The notes under the pieces: generated by a model
What the model was told of the DNA's origin: nothing
Databases searched by the model: none
What the model saw: the letters and a program-made list of their open reading frames with translations, nothing else
Origin: Mesorhizobium muleiense
Lineage (GTDB): Bacteria > Pseudomonadota > Alphaproteobacteria > Rhizobiales > Rhizobiaceae
Direction of reading: 5' to 3'
Length of the DNA stretch: 64,000 bases
Assembly (NCBI RefSeq): GCF_900099905.1
Contig: NZ_FNEE01000006.1
Span: 1 to 64,000 of the forward strand
Shown here: positions 52,104-60,177 of the stretch, piece by piece
How the letters are laid out: each line of letters opens with the position of its first letter
How positions within the stretch are numbered: the stretch's first letter is position 1
Position numbers and translations under genes: made by a program

Positions 52104-53177
52104 ATGTCCCATTTCACCGCCTTTCCCCTTGTGCTCGCCGCAGCCATGATGGCTGCGGCTCCAGTCCCGGCAGGCGAGCCGGATCTCGTCAGGGCCGACA
52201 GGTTCGTCGAACTACCGACGGGCGAGCGCCTCTTCGTCCGGGAGGTGCGCCGTCCTGGCGCAGCGTCCGAACCCAAGTCCGCCGTCCTCCTCATCCATGG
52301 CGCACGCGTGCCCGGCGTCGCGTCCTTCGATCTGCCTGTTGCGGGCGGATCGTTTGCCGCCGACCTCGCGGCGGGCGGGCACCTTGTCTATGTCCTGGAT
52401 CTTCGCGGCTACGGCGCATCGAGCCGTCCTGTGGCCATGGACAGGCCGCCGGACAAGTCCGCTCCCCTGATGCGCACCGAAGACGTCGTGGCGGATATTT
52501 CCGCAGCGGTCGACGGCATCGCGAGATGGAGCGATGTTTCGAGGATCAGCCTCGTCGGCTGGGCCACCGGCGGGCATTGGGCCGGCGCCTATGCCAGCCG
52601 CTTTCCGCAGACGGTTGATCGGCTCATCCTCTACAACACCCTGTATGGAGGCTCAGACCAGCATCCCACTCTTGGCACCGGCTCGCCGCTCGAAAATCCG
52701 GACCGGCCCGGGACGTTCAATGTCCACGCGTTCGGCGGTTATCGGCTGAATACACGTCCGAGTCTGTTCACCGCCTGGGACGACAGCATCCCGGCCGCGG
52801 ACAAGGCTCAGTGGCGCGATCCCGCGGTGGCCGCGGCCTATGGTGATGCGGCACTCGCCTCCGACGAGACGGCGTCGACGCGCCAGCCGCCGAGTTTCCG
52901 GTCACCGAGCGGCGCCATGGCCGACAGCTTCGAACTCGCGTTCGATCGCCGGCAATGGTCGGCGGCGGCGCTCACCATGCCGGTGCTCGTCATCCGTTCC
53001 GGACGGGATTTCTGGAGCCGACCGGAGGATGCGAAGGCAATTGTGGACGAAGCACCAAAAGCGGAACGCCTGAACATCCCGGACGCTACCCACTTCGTGC
53101 ATCTCGACCGCGAGGCCGCAGGGCGCGGTGTGTTCCTCGGCGCCGTGAAGCGGTTTCTCGATCGGCAGGAGGAATGA
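52104..53177 (+). CDS. Exported alpha/beta-hydrolase-fold protein lacking the nucleophile Ser
   Basis: 357 aa from ATG 52104 with a signal peptide (FPLVLAAAMMAAAPVPAG). The alpha/beta hydrolase core is recognisable: VLLIHGARVPG (oxyanion strand), YVLDLRGYGASSRP, and an elbow LVGWATGGHWAGAYASRFP. The usual G-x-S-x-G nucleophile is replaced by G-W-A-T-G (GGC TGG GCC ACC GGC). The acid (RSGRDFWSRPEDA) and His (DATHFVHLDREA) positions remain. It is probably not a serine hydrolase as written; a binding role or a different mechanism is possible. Divergent from, and likely regulated by, the LysR gene. Confidence 0.8.
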   Translation: MSHFTAFPLVLAAAMMAAAPVPAGEPDLVRADRFVELPTGERLFVREVRRPGAASEPKSAVLLIHGARVPGVASFDLPVAGGSFAADLAAGGHLVYVLDLRGYGASSRPVAMDRPPDKSAPLMRTEDVVADISAAVDGIARWSDVSRISLVGWATGGHWAGAYASRFPQTVDRLILYNTLYGGSDQHPTLGTGSPLENPDRPGTFNVHAFGGYRLNTRPSLFTAWDDSIPAADKAQWRDPAVAAAYGDAALASDETASTRQPPSFRSPSGAMADSFELAFDRRQWSAAALTMPVLVIRSGRDFWSRPEDAKAIVDEAPKAERLNIPDATHFVHLDREAAGRGVFLGAVKRFLDRQEE

Positions 53178-53363
53178 CCATGAAGGGCAGTTCATGTGTC
53201 CTGGGGGAGCAGCAGCCGCAACGGTCGACCGCCTCCAGGCTTTGCGGCTACCGTCCACCCGACAGCTACTCACTGCGCGGTTGCGGGGCTACGCCTATCT
53301 CCGCCGCGCCACATCTCGACTCCCCCGTCTCCGCCATTTCCCTGCGCGTACAAACGTCAGACT

Positions 53364-54311
53364 TCACTGGGCCGGCGCCGTTTCCCTGGATGTACATGCT
53401 TTTTTGTCATCGATGAACGCACCCATCGCGGCGAGGTGGTCGGCAAAGCCGGCAACGAACCGCCTAACCTTCAACGGAATGAAGCGGTTCGATGGATAGA
53501 CCGCATGCACATGGTGCGGCGCATAGTGCCAGTCCGGCAGCACATGTTCGAGCAAGCCTTCGGCGATGAGCGGATCGAGTGTCACCCTGTGCCCGAGGCC
53601 GATGCCGACGCCGGACAGCAACGCTTGATGATTGAGCAGCGAATTGTCGGAGCGCATGGCCGGCCGGATTCGCACCTCGGCCTTTTCGCCGCCCGGGCCG
53701 GTGAGCGGCACGACATCGCGCTTCCTGATGTGGGCGTAAAGCAGATAATCATGGTCGGCGAGATCTTCCGGGCGTCGCGGCCGGCCCCTGCGGTCGAGAT
53801 ACTCTGGCGTTGCCGCAAGGCAGCGCCCGATCACCCCGAGCCTGCGCACGATCAGCCGGTCGTCATCGATGGTCCCCATACGGATCGCCACGTCGAGCCC
53901 CTCTGCGATCACATCGACGAAACTGTCGGTCAGCGCCACGTCGAGCAACAGTTCCGGATAGGCGCGCTTGAACTCGATCAGATAGCTGCCAAGCACGCCG
54001 GCGCCGAAGCTGGCCGGCGCGCCGACGGCAAGACGTCCGCACATCTTCGATTCGAGGCAGCCGACGCTGCGGTCCGCCTCCTCGAGGCGCTCAATGATGT
54101 CGCGGGCGCGCTCCAGATAACGCCGGCCGGCTTCCGTCGGCGAAACATGGCGGGTCGTACGGTCAAAGAGCCGGACGCCTAGACGCGTTTCCAGTGCACG
54201 GATCTGCTGGCTGACGGCCGGCTGGCTCAAGCCCAACTCGCGCGCTGCCGCCGAGAAGCTGGCGGTATCGCAGGCGCGTACGAAGCTGGTCAGCTCGGTC
54301 AAGCGGTCCAT
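53364..54311 (-). CDS. LysR-family transcriptional regulator
   Basis: A 315-aa regulator: MDRLTELTSFVRACDTASFSAAARELGLSQPAVSQQIRALETRLGVRLFDRTTRHVSPTEAGRRYLERARDII, then an effector domain (LAVGAPASFGAGVLGSYLIEFKRAYPELLLDVALTDSFVDVIAEGLDVAIRMG) of the CrgA/AaeR-like subgroup. It is divergent from the Tat-exported metallo-beta-lactamase-fold gene at 54451 and probably controls it. The 186 bp between the hydrolase gene and this gene hold nothing I can call. Confidence 0.92.
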   Translation of the reverse strand: MDRLTELTSFVRACDTASFSAAARELGLSQPAVSQQIRALETRLGVRLFDRTTRHVSPTEAGRRYLERARDIIERLEEADRSVGCLESKMCGRLAVGAPASFGAGVLGSYLIEFKRAYPELLLDVALTDSFVDVIAEGLDVAIRMGTIDDDRLIVRRLGVIGRCLAATPEYLDRRGRPRRPEDLADHDYLLYAHIRKRDVVPLTGPGGEKAEVRIRPAMRSDNSLLNHQALLSGVGIGLGHRVTLDPLIAEGLLEHVLPDWHYAPHHVHAVYPSNRFIPLKVRRFVAGFADHLAAMGAFIDDKKACTSRETAPAQ

Positions 54312-54450
54312 GATGGCAACTCTCCGTCGTGATTAATAAACAAGAGTAATAAGACATATAAGGAATTGGCAAGTTCAAAAAGCTGAGCCTATGGCATAGA
54401 CCCGCCTTGCTCCGCCTGGAGCTCTAGATCCCCAAACTGGAGACGATGCA

Positions 54451-55419
54451 ATGCCGCTTTCCCGCCGTCATTTTCTCGCCGGTGCCGGCCTAACCGGCGG
54501 CACTCTCCTAGCCAATGTCTCCGTTCCGGCGGTGGCCCGCGCGCCGCTGGTCGACGCCGCAACGCTTGGCGCGCTGCGCCGCAACGTGGGATCGGTCCAG
54601 GTTACGGCGCTACTAGATGGCTATATCGACCTTGGTTCCGAGCTGGTCATCGGGCTCGCTGAGGCCGATGCGGAGCGGCTGGCTGAGGCCAGCTTCCAGA
54701 AGCCCGGACCGCGCCGCGCACCGGTCAATGCCTATCTCATCAATCTTGGCGACCGTCTGGTGCTCGTCGACGCCGGTACGTCGGACAGCATGGGCCCGTC
54801 ACTCGGCCGACTTCCGGCCGCTATCGAGGCGGCCGGCGTCTCTCCGGACCAGATCGATACATTGCTGATTACCCACATGCATCCCGACCATATCAACGGC
54901 GTTCTGACTCCCGCCGGCCAGGCACTGTTTCCCAATGCCGAGCTCGTCGTCACCGCCGCCGATTACGCCTTCTGGCATGACGACGCGAACATGAACCAGG
55001 CGCCGGATGGGGCAAGGCCGTTCTTCATCGGCGCCCGCCAGGCCGCCGCCGCCTATGCGAACCGCGTGCGGCAGGTGGGTGGCGAGGGCGAGGCGGTCGG
55101 CGCGATCCGCACCGTGCCGCTGCCCGGCCACACTCCGGGCCATGCCGGCTTCATCGTGGAATCGGACGGCGAGGCGCTGTTCATCTGGGGCGATGTCGTG
55201 CACATGGCGACCTACCAGTTCGCGCGCCCGGACTGGAGCATCGCCTTCGATGTCGATTCCAAGCTGGGTGCCGAAACGCGCAAGCGGACGCTCGACCGGG
55301 TCGCTGCTGACCGGATGCTGATCGCCGGCATGCATTTGCCGTTCCCCGGCTTCGGCCATGTGGCGCGCGATGGCGACGCCTATCGCTTCGTGCCGGACGA
55401 ATGGCCCTATGCACTGTAG
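54451..55419 (+). CDS. Tat-exported metallo-beta-lactamase-fold hydrolase
   Basis: A 322-aa protein. It begins with a twin-arginine signal (MPLSRRHFLAGAGLTGGTLL...VPAVARA). The zinc motif is THMHPDHINGV (HxHxDH); LPGHTPGHAGFIVES supplies the next His, WGDVVHM the bridging Asp, and GMHLPFPGFGHV a later His. The spacing and LINLGDRLVLVDAGTSDSMGPSLGRLP resemble quorum-quenching lactonase-like members. Substrate not established. GGAG lies 12 bp before the ATG. Divergent from a LysR regulator. Confidence 0.88.
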   Translation: MPLSRRHFLAGAGLTGGTLLANVSVPAVARAPLVDAATLGALRRNVGSVQVTALLDGYIDLGSELVIGLAEADAERLAEASFQKPGPRRAPVNAYLINLGDRLVLVDAGTSDSMGPSLGRLPAAIEAAGVSPDQIDTLLITHMHPDHINGVLTPAGQALFPNAELVVTAADYAFWHDDANMNQAPDGARPFFIGARQAAAAYANRVRQVGGEGEAVGAIRTVPLPGHTPGHAGFIVESDGEALFIWGDVVHMATYQFARPDWSIAFDVDSKLGAETRKRTLDRVAADRMLIAGMHLPFPGFGHVARDGDAYRFVPDEWPYAL

Positions 55420-55773
55420 CGGCGGCCGGCGCGGGAAGGGGCCATCATAGCCCCGCTGCTCAACACCACACCCGGCCCCTCGCCAGCGCAGCCGATGTCT
55501 TTGAGACTTCGGACGATAAATCGGCTCCTTATGGTCTGGCACGGCACCTGCAACGCCTGCGTTCAGAGCCGTCACTTCCTGACAAGAACGGCCGAGATGG
55601 ATCGCCTCCCGGCGTTCCCAGACAGCAACAGCCACACGTCATCCATAAAGTGCCAATGCCAGCGCTTGGATTTTTTCGTTAGAATCGCGACACGGCCGTA
55701 AACCCGCTCGTCAACTTGCGCCGCAGTGCGAGCAAATCCGGATGCCTGGAACAGGTCGACAACAGCGCCTTTG
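55420..55773. other. Non-coding interval
   Basis: 354 bp between the metallo-hydrolase gene and the convergent DUF1761 gene. A 68-codon ORF at 55495-55701 has no family-like sequence or ribosome binding site, and I see no clear hairpin or repeat. Confidence 0.4.
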
Positions 55774-56184
55774 TTACCGTAACACGGTCAGGATCACGCC
55801 CATTGCCACCATGCTGACCAAGCGATAGCCGGCATTGATCGCATAATAGCGCAGAGGCCGGTGCTCATAGGTCACCGAATGCAGCAGCGTGACAGCGACG
55901 AAGCCGAGCCAGAGCAGGAAAGTGCAGAGAACGGTCGAGACGATCGTCAGCGCGCCCCAGGCGTGAAGTACCTGATCGAGGATAAACGCCATGACCGCAA
56001 ACGAGGCAAGGTCGACCGCAATCGCCCGCCCCAGGCCGGCGGCGAATTTCGCGCCGTCGACGCCCGACATCTCGGCCCACGGTCGGATGAAGAGCAGCGG
56101 CGAATACCAAAGCCCAGCGACAACCCAGGCTGCGAGGACCGCAGTTCCAATCCCCCAGAGGTTTATCGGCACAAACTCGATCAT
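55774..56184 (-). CDS. DUF1761 membrane protein
   Basis: A 136-aa protein with four hydrophobic segments (LWGIGTAVLAAWVVAGLWYSPLLF; AIAVDLASFAVMAFILDQVL; LTIVSTVLCTFLLWLGFVAVTLLHSV; YAINAGYRLVSMVAMGVILTVL). 'GLWYSPLLFIRPWAEMSG' is characteristic of DUF1761. Start ATG 56184 has GGAGGAGC upstream. Function unknown. Divergent from the TetR gene, whose operator lies in the 71-bp gap, so it is probably the regulated target. Confidence 0.88.
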   Translation of the reverse strand: MIEFVPINLWGIGTAVLAAWVVAGLWYSPLLFIRPWAEMSGVDGAKFAAGLGRAIAVDLASFAVMAFILDQVLHAWGALTIVSTVLCTFLLWLGFVAVTLLHSVTYEHRPLRYYAINAGYRLVSMVAMGVILTVLR

Positions 56185-56227
56185 GCTGCTCCTCCTTCCA
56201 GCCTACTGATTCAATGATCTGGCGATT

Positions 56228-56257
56228 ATATTGGGTATAGCTTACTATATCCAATAT
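56228..56257. promoter_or_regulatory. TetR-type operator
   Basis: ATATTGGGTATAG (56228-56240), CTTA, CTATATCCAATAT (56245-56257) is a 30-bp dyad with 12 of 13 complementary positions per arm. It lies in the divergent DUF1761-TetR gap and its right end covers the first bases of the TetR start codon (56256), so binding would give autorepression and block both genes. Confidence 0.75.
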
Positions 56258-56891
56258 GAATGACAATTCAAAGACCCGCAGGCGCTACGACGTACGGCTG
56301 CGGTCGGAGCGCGCTTCCGGCACGCGCCAACGCATTCTCGATGTGGCGAAAGAGCTCTTTACTGCGCGCGGAGTGGAAAAGGTCACGATCAATGACATCT
56401 CATCAGCCGCCGGTGTTTCGGCACCGACCGTCTATGCCCTGTTCCAGTCGAAGACCGGCATTCTAAGAGCCGTGGTCGAGCGTTCCTTCTTCGGCCCGCG
56501 CTATGCGGAGATAGCCAAGCAGGCCGAGAACGCGAGAGACCCCGAGGAGATTCTGCGTATTACTGCCTCGATCTCTCGGGTCATCCTTGATGCGGAACGC
56601 GAGGAGATCGGCCTTATGCGAGGCGTCTCGGCGCTGTCTCCCGAGCTGAAGGCGATCGAGACGGAGTTGGAGACCGTTCGCTTCAAGCTCCAGGAAGCGC
56701 GTGCCAACCTTCTCGTCGCATCCGTCACTGTCGCGCGCCAACTCGGCTTAGCCCGCGTGCGCGACATCCTATGGATGTATACCGGCCGCGACGTATATCG
56801 CATGCTCGTGTTGGAGCGGGGTTGGTCTTCGGACGAATATGAAAGCTGGCTCGCCGAGACGCTGATCAAAGCGCTGATGGGGCGAGACTAG
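56256..56891 (+). CDS. TetR/AcrR-family transcriptional regulator
   Basis: A 211-aa regulator. The helix-turn-helix is RQRILDVAKELFTARGVEKVTINDISSAAGVSAPTVYALFQSKTGILRAVVERSFF (about 25-80), followed by a helical ligand domain (EEILRITASISRVILDAEREEIGLMRGVSALSPELKAIE). The N-terminus is basic (KTRRRYDVRLRSERASG). The operator overlaps its own start codon. Inducer unknown; the likely target is the divergent DUF1761 gene. Confidence 0.92.
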   Translation: MNDNSKTRRRYDVRLRSERASGTRQRILDVAKELFTARGVEKVTINDISSAAGVSAPTVYALFQSKTGILRAVVERSFFGPRYAEIAKQAENARDPEEILRITASISRVILDAEREEIGLMRGVSALSPELKAIETELETVRFKLQEARANLLVASVTVARQLGLARVRDILWMYTGRDVYRMLVLERGWSSDEYESWLAETLIKALMGRD

Positions 56892-57016
56892 TTGCACTCT
56901 CATAAGTGCGTGGAGGCGGTCAGGGGCGGCCGCAGCAAGCCTCGGGATCCGCCGTGAAAGACGGTCAGAAAAACATCCTTTTTCTCGCCGTTGCCAGCGG
57001 GACCAAGCGTTAAGCG

Positions 57017-57796
57017 CTAAAACGCGCTGACGTAGAGGCCACCGTCGACCGGTATGTTCTGCCCGGTCAGGTAGCCGGCATGAACCGAGCACAGGAAGGC
57101 GCAGATCTGGCCGAATTCCTCGGGCGTGCCGAGCCGCTTGGCCGGAATGTTGACTGCTGCCTGTGCCTTGCGTGCGGCGGCGGCAGCCGGATCTTCCGGG
57201 GTGCCGGCTTCATGCGGGGGACGCAGCCGGTCGGTGTCGAGCTTGCCCGGCAGCATGTTGTTGATCGTTACGTTGCGGTCGATCACCGTCCGCGCGACGC
57301 CGGCCAGGAACGAAGTCAGGCCGGCGCGCGCGCCGGACGACAGATCGAGGCCGGGAATGGGAACATAGACCGACAGCGAGGTGATGTTGACGATGCGGCC
57401 GAAGCCGCGCTCGGCCATGCCGTCGATCACAGCCTGGACCAGTTCGACCGGGGTCACCATGTTCTGGGTGACGCCTTCGAGGATTTTTTCGCGGTCGAGC
57501 TCGCGGAAATCGCGAAGCGGCGGTCCGCCATTGTTGTTGATGAGGATATCGGGATCGGGACAGGCGGCAAGCAGCGCCTTCTGCACCTCGGGCTTCGACA
57601 CGTCGCCGACGATCTCGGTCACCTCAACGCCAAATCTTTCGCGCAGTTCGGCGGCGGTCTTGGCCAGTTGGTCGGCGTTGCGCCCGTTGACGACCAGGTC
57701 GCAGCCGGCTTCGGCCAGCGCTATGGCGCAGCCGCGCCCAAGGCCTTTGCTCGAAGCACAGACGATGGCCTTTTTTCCGCGAATACCGAGATCCAT
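57017..57796 (-). CDS. SDR-family oxidoreductase-like protein with altered catalytic residues
   Basis: A 259-aa Rossmann protein: KKAIVCASSKGLGRGCAIALAEAGCDLVVNGRN (cofactor-binding glycine motif), ILINNNGGPP (NNAG-like), and VNITSLSVY (Ser). At the place of the catalytic YxxxK it has SSGAR (LDLSSGARAGLTSFLAGVAR), i.e. Tyr to Ser and Lys to Arg. I recall this SxxxR variant in a recurrent group annotated as SDR or FabG-like, so it may be family-wide rather than a mutation here. It ends with a normal DGGLYVSAF. Divergent from the metallophosphoesterase gene. Confidence 0.82.
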   Translation of the reverse strand: MDLGIRGKKAIVCASSKGLGRGCAIALAEAGCDLVVNGRNADQLAKTAAELRERFGVEVTEIVGDVSKPEVQKALLAACPDPDILINNNGGPPLRDFRELDREKILEGVTQNMVTPVELVQAVIDGMAERGFGRIVNITSLSVYVPIPGLDLSSGARAGLTSFLAGVARTVIDRNVTINNMLPGKLDTDRLRPPHEAGTPEDPAAAAARKAQAAVNIPAKRLGTPEEFGQICAFLCSVHAGYLTGQNIPVDGGLYVSAF

Positions 57797-57915
57797 GGCG
57801 ATTTCTCCTCTGATTGGGGTCGCAACCTACTCTTGGCGCTGGACCAATCGCAACCGTCATACGGTTGTTGCATGAATCGAGGCATAGCCTGTTCGGAAGC
57901 AACGGTGAGAATCCA

Positions 57916-58746
57916 ATGCCTGGCGCAGAGCCCCGCACTTTCCGCAGCATGTTCATCTCCGACGTCCATCTCGGATCGAAGGCGGCGAAGGCCGAGTTCC
58001 TGATCGATTTCCTGCGCCATCATGACGCCGATATCATCTACCTCGTCGGCGACATCGTCGACGGCTGGCGGCTGAGACGGAACTGGCACTGGCCGCAAAG
58101 CCACAATGACGTCGTCCAGAAATTGCTGCGCAAGGCGCGCAAGGGCGCCAGCATCACCTACATCGCCGGCAATCACGACGAATTCGCGCGCCAGTTCCAG
58201 GGCGTGCATTTCGGCGGCATCGTCGTCGCCGACCGCGTCGTCCACGAGACCGCCAACGGCAAACGCTTTCTTGTCATCCATGGCGACCAGTTCGACACCG
58301 TCGTCCACAATGCGCGCTGGCTGGCCTATCTCGGCGACTACGCCTATGACGCGGCAATGCTGGTCAACCGCGCGGTGACGCGGCTTCGCCAACTGCTTGG
58401 CCTGCCATACTGGTCGTTTTCGTCCTGGGCCAAGGTCAACGTCAAGAAGGCGGTGAATTTCATCGGCTCGTTCCAGACCATGCTGACCGAGGAAGCGCGC
58501 CGCTCGCATGTCGACGGCGTGATCTGCGGCCACATCCACCATGCCGCGATCGAAAATTATGAGGATGTGCAGTACATCAACACCGGCGACTGGGTGGAGA
58601 GCTGCACCGCGGTGGTCGAGCATTTCGACGGCCAGATGGAGATCCTGCACTGGGCGCATGTCCTGCCGGAGGCTCCGGTCGGCGGCGAAGTGCTGGTGCC
58701 GATCGACATCGTCGCCATCAAGGGCAGGGCGGTCCAGGCTGCCTGA
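57916..58746 (+). CDS. Metallophosphoesterase, LpxH-like
   Basis: A 276-aa calcineurin-like phosphoesterase with all metal motifs: FISDVHLGS, LVGDIVDGWRLRRNWHW, IAGNHDEFARQF, VIHGDQFD and CGHIHHAAI. The order and the helical insertion after GDQFDTVVHNARWLAYLGDYAYD are of the UDP-2,3-diacylglucosamine diphosphatase (LpxH-like) type. Alphaproteobacteria usually carry LpxI for that lipid A step, so the true substrate may differ. ATG 57916 is followed by the conserved SMFISDVHLG; an upstream start at 57814 would overlap the promoter side. Confidence 0.85.
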   Translation: MPGAEPRTFRSMFISDVHLGSKAAKAEFLIDFLRHHDADIIYLVGDIVDGWRLRRNWHWPQSHNDVVQKLLRKARKGASITYIAGNHDEFARQFQGVHFGGIVVADRVVHETANGKRFLVIHGDQFDTVVHNARWLAYLGDYAYDAAMLVNRAVTRLRQLLGLPYWSFSSWAKVNVKKAVNFIGSFQTMLTEEARRSHVDGVICGHIHHAAIENYEDVQYINTGDWVESCTAVVEHFDGQMEILHWAHVLPEAPVGGEVLVPIDIVAIKGRAVQAA

Positions 58747-58822
58747 CGCGATGATGCGTTCATGCATGTCGCGCAAAGGTGTGCAGCGGTTTTGCGATAA
58801 CGACATGCATAAAACAAGAAAC

Positions 58823-58866
58823 CTAAAGCGCGTCGCATGAGGCCGGTCAAACGCGACGCGCTTTAG
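58823..58866. repeat. 14-bp perfect inverted repeat (terminator or dispersed element)
   Basis: CTAAAGCGCGTCGC (58823-58836) and GCGACGCGCTTTAG (58853-58866) are perfect complements with a 16-bp loop. It lies 77 bp after the metallophosphoesterase gene and upstream of the MFS gene. It may terminate the former; the GCGCGTCGC motif also appears as a fragment near 44601, so it may be part of a dispersed family. Confidence 0.55.
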
Positions 58867-58959
58867 CCCACGGTTTCATCGCTTTTTTCGCCATGTTATG
58901 GGATCGGCGTGCGTTGGCTGGCCGGCCGGTCGAATGCTGCGCCGACGGATTGCCTGTTG

Positions 58960-60177
58960 ATGTCCTCCCTGCCGCCGCTTTCACCCGAACAACTCGTCAA
59001 GCCGCGTCAGTTCGAACTGCGCATGGGCCTGATCTTCTTCACGCTTTTCGTGCCGCTCGGGATACATTTGCCGTACTTTCCGTTGTGGCTGCAGGCAAAC
59101 GGTTTTGATGCCGAGCAGATAGCGATCATTCTCGCGGCACCGATGTTCCTGCGCGTGGTGACGACGCCATTGTTTACGGCACTGGCCGACAGGGCGAGCG
59201 ACCGCGCCCATGTCTATGTCGCGCTGACGGCCGCATCGTTGGCGCTGTCCGCCGGTTATTTCCTGACGCCGACTTATGCCATGGTGCTGGCCGTTTCGCT
59301 GGCGCTCACTGTCGCCTGGACGCCGCATTCGCCGATCGCCGATTCGCTGGCGCTGTCGGGGGTGCGCCGCTTCGGCTCGAATTATGCCAACATGCGCAAA
59401 TGGGGATCGATCTCCTATCTGTGCGCAAATCTTGCCGGCGGTTTTATCCTGTCGGCGACCGGCGCCCAGGCAGTTCCGGTGATCATCTTCGTGGCGTTTG
59501 GCGCCGCACTTGTCGTCGCACTGATCGCGCCGCGGCTCGGCCGTCCCCGCCGTGCCTCGCCGCTTTCGGCTGCCGACATCCAGCAGTCGGCGCCAAATCT
59601 CCTCAACGGCTATTTCCTGTATTTCTCCGTCGGCGTCGGCGTCATCACCGCCAGCCACGCGTTTTTCTACGGCTTCGTCTCGATCTACTGGAAATCGATC
59701 GGCATCGGCGACTCTGTGGTCGGGCTGCTTTGGGGTTGGGGTGTCCTGGCCGAGATCGGCATGTTCATGATCTTTACTCGGGTTTTCGGTTCCTTCTCGG
59801 TCGTATCGATCATGGTGATGGCGGGAATAGGCGCGATCGTGCGCTGGATTGCCTTTCCCTTGATCTGGCCACTTGGCCTTGGCGTAGGCGGGTTTTTCGC
59901 AGTCCAGACGCTGCACGCGGTCTCGGTGGCGCTGGTGCTGATCGGCCTGCAGAAAATGATCGGTGAGACGGTCGCGGAGGAACGCACCGGGGCCGCGCAA
60001 GGCATCGCCTATTTCTCCAACGGCTTTTTCACCGCTGTGGTGACACTCCTGTGCGGCCCGCTTTACGACCGCTTCGGCGTCGACGGCTTTTTTGCCATGA
60101 TCCCGATCGCCCTGGTCGGCCTTGTGCTGATCGGGCTTGCGGCGCGTTCAGCCCCACAGCGTCGGATCGGGCGGTGA
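58960..60177 (+). CDS. MFS transporter (HcaT / PPP-like)
   Basis: 405 aa from ATG 58960, with 12 predicted membrane segments. RMGLIFFTLFVPLGIHLPYFPLWLQANGFDAEQIAIILAAPMFLRVVTTPLFTALADRASDR, and NYANMRKWGSISYLCANLAGGFIL, are typical of the phenyl-propionate permease (PPP) group. LLWGWGVLAEIGMF and QKMIGETVAEERTGAAQGIAYF support it. Substrate not known. The 3' end overlaps the convergent dgcA gene by 30 bp. An in-frame start at 58909 is possible. Confidence 0.85.
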   Translation: MSSLPPLSPEQLVKPRQFELRMGLIFFTLFVPLGIHLPYFPLWLQANGFDAEQIAIILAAPMFLRVVTTPLFTALADRASDRAHVYVALTAASLALSAGYFLTPTYAMVLAVSLALTVAWTPHSPIADSLALSGVRRFGSNYANMRKWGSISYLCANLAGGFILSATGAQAVPVIIFVAFGAALVVALIAPRLGRPRRASPLSAADIQQSAPNLLNGYFLYFSVGVGVITASHAFFYGFVSIYWKSIGIGDSVVGLLWGWGVLAEIGMFMIFTRVFGSFSVVSIMVMAGIGAIVRWIAFPLIWPLGLGVGGFFAVQTLHAVSVALVLIGLQKMIGETVAEERTGAAQGIAYFSNGFFTAVVTLLCGPLYDRFGVDGFFAMIPIALVGLVLIGLAARSAPQRRIGR

